Shown one piece after another: positions 57,301-64,000 of a stretch of 64,000 nucleotides of DNA (its first letter is position 1; every line of letters begins with the position of its first letter). A program made the position numbers and the translations under genes. The DNA is from Hydractinia symbiolongicarpus (taxonomy: Eukaryota; Cnidaria; Hydrozoa; Anthoathecata; Hydractiniidae). Under the pieces are notes generated by a model, which saw nothing but the letters and a program-made list of their open reading frames with translations, ran no database searches and had not been told where the DNA came from. Location of the stretch: contig NC_079876.1 of NCBI RefSeq assembly GCF_029227915.1, positions 12,710,001 through 12,774,000 of the forward strand, read 5' to 3'.

Positions 57301-57901
57301 GAAAGTTGGTATAATTTTGGTCTAAGGTAGTCCCTTGTTATCCACATAACAGATGACATCAGTGATTTCCACCCATGTCTATGTTATCTGGCCTCACACT
57401 TCCAAGTGCAATGCAATAGCTTTGCTAATTTTAAAATTTTATTGATTTCTAATGTTTGACTTGTGCCGTAACATCAAAACATGCTTTTTTGGCTACTTCA
57501 AAGGGAAACGAGCACATCCTCTTTGCCAGTCATGGACAAGCACACACAATTGCTGTATTATTATGTAAAAATATAAGTAAAATTAACAAACATTGTATAT
57601 TTCATTGAATATGAATTATTGGCCAAATAAATTTGCTTGTTTGCTTTTGCAATTTTCCTTCTTTTACTATTAACATTGGAATACAATATGGAATGCATGC
57701 ATAAATTCGAAATTTGAATCAAACTACTGATGCATATTGTTGATATAAATTGTATATTTTATTCAAATTAATTATTATTATTTATAACAAATGTTTTGAT
57801 ATTTTTTTAGTATACGTGTATCAATCAATAGTAACCTCACGTTAGATGACATAAAATTTAGTACGAAAATCATGAAAGAAATTGCTTATTCGACACTGTA
57901 A
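51360..57901 (+). CDS. SPTLC1: Serine palmitoyltransferase subunit 1 (complete, 15 exons)
   Basis: Exons with GT/AG borders: 51360-51446, 51867-51977, 52344-52441, 52675-52768, 52995-53067, 53744-53876, 55200-55329, 55477-55566, 55642-55749, 55826-55921, 56049-56145, 56233-56287, 56384-56507, 56802-56875, 57811-57901. They sum to 1461 nt, 486 residues plus stop, against about 473 in mammals. SPTLC1 and a catalytic SPTLC2/3 partner condense serine and palmitoyl-CoA at the ER, the first step of sphingolipid synthesis. Hallmarks: a membrane segment near residues 30-50, [45 protein letters not shown] and [18 protein letters not shown]. The region [12 protein letters not shown] has no lysine for PLP, as is normal for this non-catalytic subunit. 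Introns hold a TTAA element. Confidence 0.96.
54164..54878. mobile_element. TTAA-bounded inverted-repeat element in SPTLC1 intron 6
   Basis: Left end TTAAAGGAGAACTAAT; right end on the other strand also TTAAAGGAGAACTAAT. TTAA on each side suggests a TTAA-specific transposase. 715 bp including both TTAA. Terminus resembles that of 21184-22667. Confidence 0.7.
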
Positions 57902-58642
57902 CATACAAGTTGACTATGAACAAGCAACTTCTACAATGTTTTGATTTAATCACTGTCATTTTGAGACATGGTCAAGACGAGATTGTGGCAATATTTTTTT
58001 TTTCTTTTTAATCGCCTTGTATAGACATATTTTTTTCTATTATTGTATTTCTTGTTTATTTTTATTGTTGCGTAGATATTTACTTCTGCTGATTTTATAT
58101 TTTCATTCTTTGTGTTTTTTGATGTTCCTTAAAACACAGTATTTCTCATTCATTATTATTTAGAATATTGTTGAAATGATATTTTCGTTCTTTATCATTG
58201 TGTATATATACTGTATATCCAGTCCATTTGGCATAATAGAAATAGAACTCTAACTTAAAGATATTTTGTTTTGTCTCTTCTTCAGATTTTTAGTTTTTTT
58301 GCTCCAAATTATTTTAAAGTTTACGTTATAGCATTTGAGTTTACCCAAAGATGAATAAAAAAGTCTAAATAAAATCTTGGTGTTTTTATAGATAGTATTC
58401 GCCAATGTGAATAAGAAAGGCTGCTTATAAACAACATCATTTTTTTGTGTGTGTACAAAATTAGGTGATTGAATCTTTTGAGCTTTTTACTTAGGATTAG
58501 TTCTTGCTTCAATTGATTTAAAACAATTTGTGCGTAGTCTTGAGATGTTGCAATGGCAAGTTTAGAAACTTTTTTTAATTGTTTTGCTAGACCAGAATAA
58601 ATAAGATAATCCTGGCTGGTTTCGTGGCTGGTTTGTTTGAAG
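57902..58642. promoter_or_regulatory. Intergenic region holding SPTLC1 3' UTR and AP3D1 leader
   Basis: Only 741 bp separate the SPTLC1 stop and the AP3D1 start on the same strand. The sequence is T-rich with a TATATATACTGTATATCC stretch near 58205. No specific promoter element can be supported. Confidence 0.35.
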
Positions 58643-60287
58643 ATGTTTGAGAAGAATCTAAATGACCTTGTTCGTGGTTTGCGAAACAATAAAAGCAGAG
58701 AGGTATTTGGATATTTTATTTAAATACAAAGCTCCATATTCTCGCAATATGTTTTTTAATTTTAACATCAATTTTTTACCTTTTAGCCACAATTTATTGC
58801 AGAATGTTTGGATGAGATAAAAAACGAGCTTCGGCAAGAGAACATGGCTTTAAAAGCCATTGCTGTTTTAAAATTATCCTATGTAAGTTTAAAATAAATA
58901 AAAATTTAATAGTGTTGTTTAAACAGTAATAATAGGAAAGGACAAAACTTAGTAGTACACTCACTATCTATGTGGCAAACAAGGCTGCTGTATGTATTCT
59001 GTATTTTCGTATCTAGATTTTTTTTCGGCCACAACATCTGTAATTTTAAGTGACAACAAATTAAGCCTTTGTAACAACCAATAAAAATTTTAATGCGCCA
59101 CTATTTTTAGTGTAATAGAGATTGAGCTTATTGAGCAACTCCCGAACTGCTGGGAGCTGCAGTTTTTAGCACTTTATTGGAAAACAACCTTTAGTCAGTG
59201 TTTTTTTTTTGTATAATATGTCAATATGGTAAATCCAGACCATTTCCCAACACGTGCAGATTTGTTTAAGCATTGATTTGATTTGTTTTCTAATGTCTGT
59301 GAAATTACGGAAAGGTTGCACGCTCACTGCACACACAGAATTATTTAGGTGTGCGATTCACTACAATTTCACGAAATAGCCTGTAAACTATTGGTTATCA
59401 TCTTGTCTTTGGTTGTATTATAAATTGTACAGTTTATGTGTGCATACATGTAAATCACTAAAAAAATCTGTTTAGAGATGCTGGTATAAGAAAGTATTAA
59501 ATGATAAATCATTGTTACATTTTGTGTTTTAGATTCAAATGTTGGGTTATGACATTTCATGGGCTGCATTTAATATCATTGAAGTGATGAGTTCACCAAA
59601 GTTTACACATAAGGTAAATCAAATTTCTTAAATTGAGGAAAATAATAGTGAATTAGTTCTTTACTGATTTAATTTTTTTCTTATTTTTGTAGCGAATAGC
59701 ATACATGGCGGCATCACAAAGTTTCCACTCTGAGCTTGATGTACTTATGTTGGCCACAAATTTGATAAAAAAGGTAATAATAGCAAGTCTGTGTGGGATT
59801 TACTATTGTTTACAAGTATGTGGAATGATGTGCAAACAATGAAGGACTATATAAATTAAATATATAGCTTTTGGAAGATTTCAAGTACTTTCTTGTTTTT
59901 TGGTTGATACTAATGCGAATTGCCCTTTCATATTGCCTAGGATAATAGTCCAGCACTAATTAACTTAGTCAATCCAACAATAATTTGTTGTCATTTTAAA
60001 TAAAATAAAATTGTATGAATTTTTTAGGACATGAACAGTCAGAACCAATATGATGCAGGATCAGCCATGGTTGGTTTATCATGTTTTGTTTCGCCAGACC
60101 TTGCTAGGGATTTGGCCAATGACATCATGAGTATGATGATATCGTCAAAGCCATACATCAGGAAACGAGCAGTTTTGCTGATGTATAAAATTTTTCTAAA
60201 CGTAAGCCTTTCTATTTTTAAAATTATACATAAAACAGGATAACCTTTTTTGGTCTTACTTACTGAATTTATATATATATATATATA

Positions 60288-60323
<36 letters not shown>

Positions 60324-63300
60324 CATATGCATATGCATATGCATATGTATATGTATATATATATTAGACACATGCATGCCCATTTTTTTGCCCCCTTACC
60401 TTTCAGAGCCTTAGATATTTGCTATTACTTGAAACTTTACCTTAAGTTTTCTATGAAATCCTTATAATCGGGAAAATTTAATAACATTTGTTAGGAAACT
60501 CACAACATAACTATATTTTATCAAGGGGAATCATTCTGTAAAGTTTGGAGACATGATTAACCCGATTTCCCGTTAAAAACTGGAGAATGTGGCTACAAGA
60601 GACTTCAAACAGAATGTAAAAATAAGTTCTAGAACTAAGTTATTTATATTTTATAAGCAGATTGTGGTATTTTGGACAAATTTCAAACTGATTGCAAAAA
60701 TCTATCACTGTCATTTTATTCCTTTCACAACGTACTTTAACTGAGGTCATAGTATGTTCAAAACAATAGGGTTAGGGTTCAAATTCAGGCCGGAAAAGCA
60801 TTTACAATTTTAAAATGATAAAAGGTGCAGCGATTGACATCTTCTTGAAAAATTTTAATGAAGTTGAAAAAAAAATTTTTAAATAGTTAGTCAAGATGAG
60901 ATTTGCAAACCTTTAATTTGAACTCTAAATAATGTGTTTATTTTTAGTTTCCAGAGTCTTTAAGACCTGCTTTTCCTCGTTTAAAAGAAAGACTAGAGGA
61001 TCCAGATACAGGTACATATTTACTTTAAGAATAAAATTGCTTCTTAAGAATAACTCCGGGGAAAATTTTTCACGAATCAAGGATCCGCAAATTTTGGGGG
61101 GCAAAAAATGAATGGCATATCTTAAGGAAATAATTTTTTGTGAATCAAGCTTTTAGAAAATCTTCTAAACAGCAAATGTGGACATTTGTAAAAATAAGAT
61201 GACATTTTTTATATATTAGGTCTTTTCGTTTTCAAAAATAAGTTTCAGAAAATTCCTTTTGGAAAATGTCAATTCATTTTCGTAAATGAGCATTTTTAAT
61301 TTAAATTTATTTCCGCAAATTAGGACGAATATCAATAAATTTCTTCTTCTGAAAATTTCTTCCCTGGAAATTTCAAGATACTACTTTGTGTTAATTTTGT
61401 TTTCACAATGTTAAAAGTTCTATTTTTTCTGTTTTTGTTCTGCTGCCAGGTGTACAATGTGCGGCAGTCAATGTTATATGTGAATTAGCACGAAAGAATC
61501 CGAAAAATTATCTTGCGCTTGCTCCTTTGTTTTTCAAATTGATGACCACATCTTCCAATAACTGGATGTTGATAAAGATTATTAAATTGGTATGCATTGT
61601 GATTCAGTGATTAATTGTAAACGTTAAAAAAAAATTAGCACTTGAAAACTTCCTTTTCTTGCTTATAATTTTAACCTGCAGAAAAAGAATAAAATGGCAT
61701 TATCCCAACCTAAGAAAAAGTAATTCTTCTAAATTTAAAAATGTTTATGTTAGAAAAAACTTATTATTATCTACTATGTGAAAAATTACTAGTAGCAAAG
61801 ACAGTTTTGTTTTTATAGTTTGGTGCTTTATGTCCTCTTGAACCTCGACTTGGGAAGAAATTACTCGAACCACTTACTAGTCTTATACACAGGTAGGTTG
61901 TATTTACTTTGAAAGCAGCTATGGAAAAGATGGAACAAGAATAATTTTTTTTTAACTCATTCTTCAATGCTGCCTTATAAGCTTCAAATTAAGTCCGGTC
62001 TAAACAAGGTTTCATGGGTCATTCTCATCTTTGTGATGTTGGATACCTTGACAGGAATTATGCTTGTAAAACAAGTTGTTCCATGCTTGTAGACATTGCA
62101 ATGTATCTAAACTGCCAATCATATTAATATTTAAGTTACCAGATAGAAGATGTACAAACATTTTTGTTTCACTCATTGGAACTGAATTTTTTTCATTGTC
62201 TTTTAGTTGTGTAAACTAGCCAATTGGAAGTCTCCGTTCATTGTTGATTTTGTTCTTGTTGTCACGACAGTGCCTAAATAAAAACAACAGACAAAGTGAC
62301 GAAACACATACTTTTCAATTGACATCAATCTTTTTACAGATCTTGCTCAGACATCAAGACTTGTCGACGTGAACGAGACTTCGTAATGGCTGCTAAAAAA
62401 GTACTAGACACACAAATTAAAACAGTTAACGGTGACATCGAACAACCTACACGTAGATTTAGGTCTGAAAGTGATGGTGTAAAATTCAGTCACTCAGGAA
62501 TAAGGTAGTTGGAGACAATACATATTTCATACCTACTAACATTAACTTCAAATTTTAACCAGATGAAAAGTTAGATACATTACATCCTTACGTATACCTC
62601 ACATTGTACTCACACGTGAACAATTACATTAACTGAATGACCCAAATTTAGAGTTCGTGTTTTACGACAATATACCCTACACTCTTTAGTACGTCGGCCA
62701 TGTCATTATTGTACGAATGCATCAATACAGTTATTGCAGGTATGTTATTGCATATTCTCGAGTAGCATTCTTAGGCAGCCCTATTTCAAAACCTTCGTAT
62801 AAACACACATCATTTGAAAAAGACCTCTTGAGCATGTGTAAAAAATTATGGCATATGTGCAGTTTGTACAAGCCAGTATGAAAAATCTGTTAAATCTCAT
62901 TTTAAGTCTACCTTAGAAAGGAGAAGATATTACTTGTTGCTCGGATTTGAAGATAATTGCAAACAGCAGCTGTCTACAAACTTTCTACAAAATATATTTC
63001 ACATTTTTGTGAATGTCAACTAGCTATTTATTTCAGTTCGGTTAGACCAAGTATTATAATATCTTTAATATTTTTTTAATTAATTTTTGAATATGCACGT
63101 TACAAAATGCAATTCCTGGGTAAATTATGTTTATTGTTTGTTGCAGGTCTTCCTGATCATCCACAGTCAATTCAGGTAAGAATGTTTACAAAAAACACAT
63201 ATTGATGTTTTTAATTAACAAAAAGGTCTATTCCACAGCAACGGATGCCATTATGGGATTCCTCTGTTTCTCACCATTGAATAAGTGTCTATATTGAAAA

Positions 63301-64000
63301 AAAAACTGCTTGGCCTTCAAAAAACTCTCTTGACTGCGAGTTTTCGTGGAACTGTAACATGAATTTATATAGCCCTAGCCGTTAACCATTAAATTACACA
63401 TTATTTCGTGTGACTGTTACACAACACTTTTCTTGCGGACAGACAGACAAAATACAGTTATTATTATAGAGACTAGTCGGTCACCCGTGGAAATATCCAC
63501 GGAGTCGCCCATTTTTTATATATTGCATTTTGTGTTTCAGTAACAGAACGCATCTTTCGCGGACAGACAGACAAAATACGGCTATTATTAAAGAGACTAG
63601 TTGTTAATCCGTGGAAAAATCCACGGGCCGTCTATTTTTAAATTACACACTATTTCGTTTGCCCGTTACACAACACTTTTCTTGCGGACAGACAGACAAA
63701 ATACAGTTATTATTATAGAGATATTGTTTTTTCATATTGTGCAGATGATATCAAGTATCAAAGTATTTATTGTCTTGCACTCTTACATCAACTTGCTTAA
63801 TAACCTACTTCACCTTTATTTAGTTATGTGCATCCAAACTCAGACTATTGATTGAGGATCCTGACCAAAATTGTAAGATTTGTTTTTCTTTCCATAAATA
63901 CATTCTGTACTCCCCAATAACATTTATATTCTTTTATTTTATTTATTTCTTCTAGTGAAATATCTCGGTTTGCTTTTGCTGAATAAAATATTAAAGTGTC
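58643..64000 (+). CDS. AP3D1: AP-3 complex subunit delta, N-terminal part (partial)
   Basis: Exons: 58643-58702, 58787-58882, 59533-59613, 59693-59773, 60028-60201, 60948-61011, 61450-61589, 61819-61892, 62690-62739, 63147-63175, 63824-63872, 63956-64000 (runs off). The phases join. The protein starts MFEKNLNDLVRGLRNNKSRE; an in-frame stop lies upstream of this ATG. It then gives IQMLGYDISWAAFNIIEVMS, SCFVSPDLARDLANDIM, FPESLRPAFPRLKERLEDPD and IKLFGALCPLEPRLGKKLLE, the helical-repeat trunk of the delta adaptin. Known role: large subunit of AP-3, sorting cargo from endosomes to lysosome-related organelles. Mammalian delta has about a dozen more N-terminal residues; an upstream exon cannot be excluded. 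A possible cassette exon at 62340-62504 is described separately. Confidence 0.94.
60269..60365. repeat. Microsatellite of TA and TATATG/CATATG hexamers
   Basis: A (TA)n run grades into TATATG repeats, then CATATG repeats, then back to TATATG and TA. It lies in the AP3D1 intron after exon 60028-60201. Confidence 0.95.
62340..62504 (+). CDS. Candidate cassette exon of AP3D1
   Basis: Acceptor TTTTTACAG before 62340, donor GTAGTT after 62504. Length 165 nt, open in the phase supplied by exon 61819-61892, and it leaves in the same phase, so exon 62690-62739 reads correctly with or without it. It would add 55 residues, rich in basic residues (KTCRRERDF, EQPTRRFRSES), between LIH and TSAMSLLYEC. 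In the human protein as I recall it these two blocks are adjacent. Alternatively an intronic open stretch. Confidence 0.5.
63375..63721 (-). mobile_element. Three head-to-tail Helitron-type copies in AP3D1 intron
   Basis: Minus-strand copies 63721-63597, 63596-63473 and 63472-63375 each start TCTC(T)..ATAATA and contain TGTCTGTCTGTCCGC. Each ends at CTAG, and the next starts on the following base. The first two keep a terminal hairpin (CCGTGGATTTTTCCACGG; CCGTGGATATTTCCACGG); the third lacks it. An A precedes the outermost TCTC. Confidence 0.7.

Noticed and set aside
58321-58689. 122-codon minus-strand frame overlapping AP3D1 exon 1
   Set aside because: Antisense shadow of the AP3D1 start and its leader; no motif.
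62654-62689. Upstream extension of the AP3D1 exon at 62690
   Set aside because: Using the AG at 62652-62653 adds a number of bases not divisible by three and destroys the conserved TSAMSLLYEC frame; the acceptor at 62689 fits.

Overview
The window is eukaryotic. Three host genes have many short exons with canonical GT/AG boundaries, and the rest is AT-rich non-coding DNA and transposons. The gene set (mitochondrial GTPase MTG1, a STRA6-like retinol receptor, serine palmitoyltransferase subunit 1, AP-3 delta) and the repeat types suggest a marine invertebrate. A cnidarian, perhaps a hydrozoan, is my best guess, but the sequence does not prove it.

Layout. 1-3005: 5' exons of MTG1 on the minus strand; the gene runs off the left edge. 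4877-6661: an intronless STRA6-like gene, minus strand. 6662-11447: no gene seen, only degenerate repeats. 11448-17546: two foldback-like transposons back to back, with arms built of a 10-bp tandem repeat. 17834-18083: an orphan SAP-domain exon. 18462-30491: mosaic of MITE-like inverted-repeat elements, a tRNA-derived SINE, two TTAA-bounded elements, a tRNA-like permuted repeat, a dead retroelement reading frame and tandem Helitron-type copies. 31376-36440: diverged tandem repeats, then a third foldback-like copy with a 3.93-kb decamer array. 37790-49860: a LINE (minus) split by copia element A (minus), itself split by copia element B (plus), each insertion with a 5-bp target duplication. 51360-57901: complete SPTLC1 homologue, 15 exons, plus strand. 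58643-64000: 5' part of AP3D1, plus strand, running off the right edge.

The host genes are housekeeping or transport genes with no evident joint pathway: mitochondrial ribosome assembly, retinol uptake, the first step of sphingolipid synthesis, and endosome/lysosome trafficking.

The most unusual system is the foldback-like family. Copy I (11448-15212) has terminal inverted repeats of over 300 bp that run into arrays of decamers drawn from about eight variants. The largest array has 393 consecutive decamers with no indel that I could find. A 227-bp perfect palindrome lies inside copy I. A module shared by copy I and the 23.6-24.6 kb region is followed by different tandem repeats in each place, which suggests that the satellite part of these elements can be exchanged. 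Other points of note are exact head-to-tail CTAG/TCTC junctions of Helitron-type elements and a 165-nt phase-neutral candidate cassette exon in AP3D1. All comparisons were made by eye; no database search was possible.
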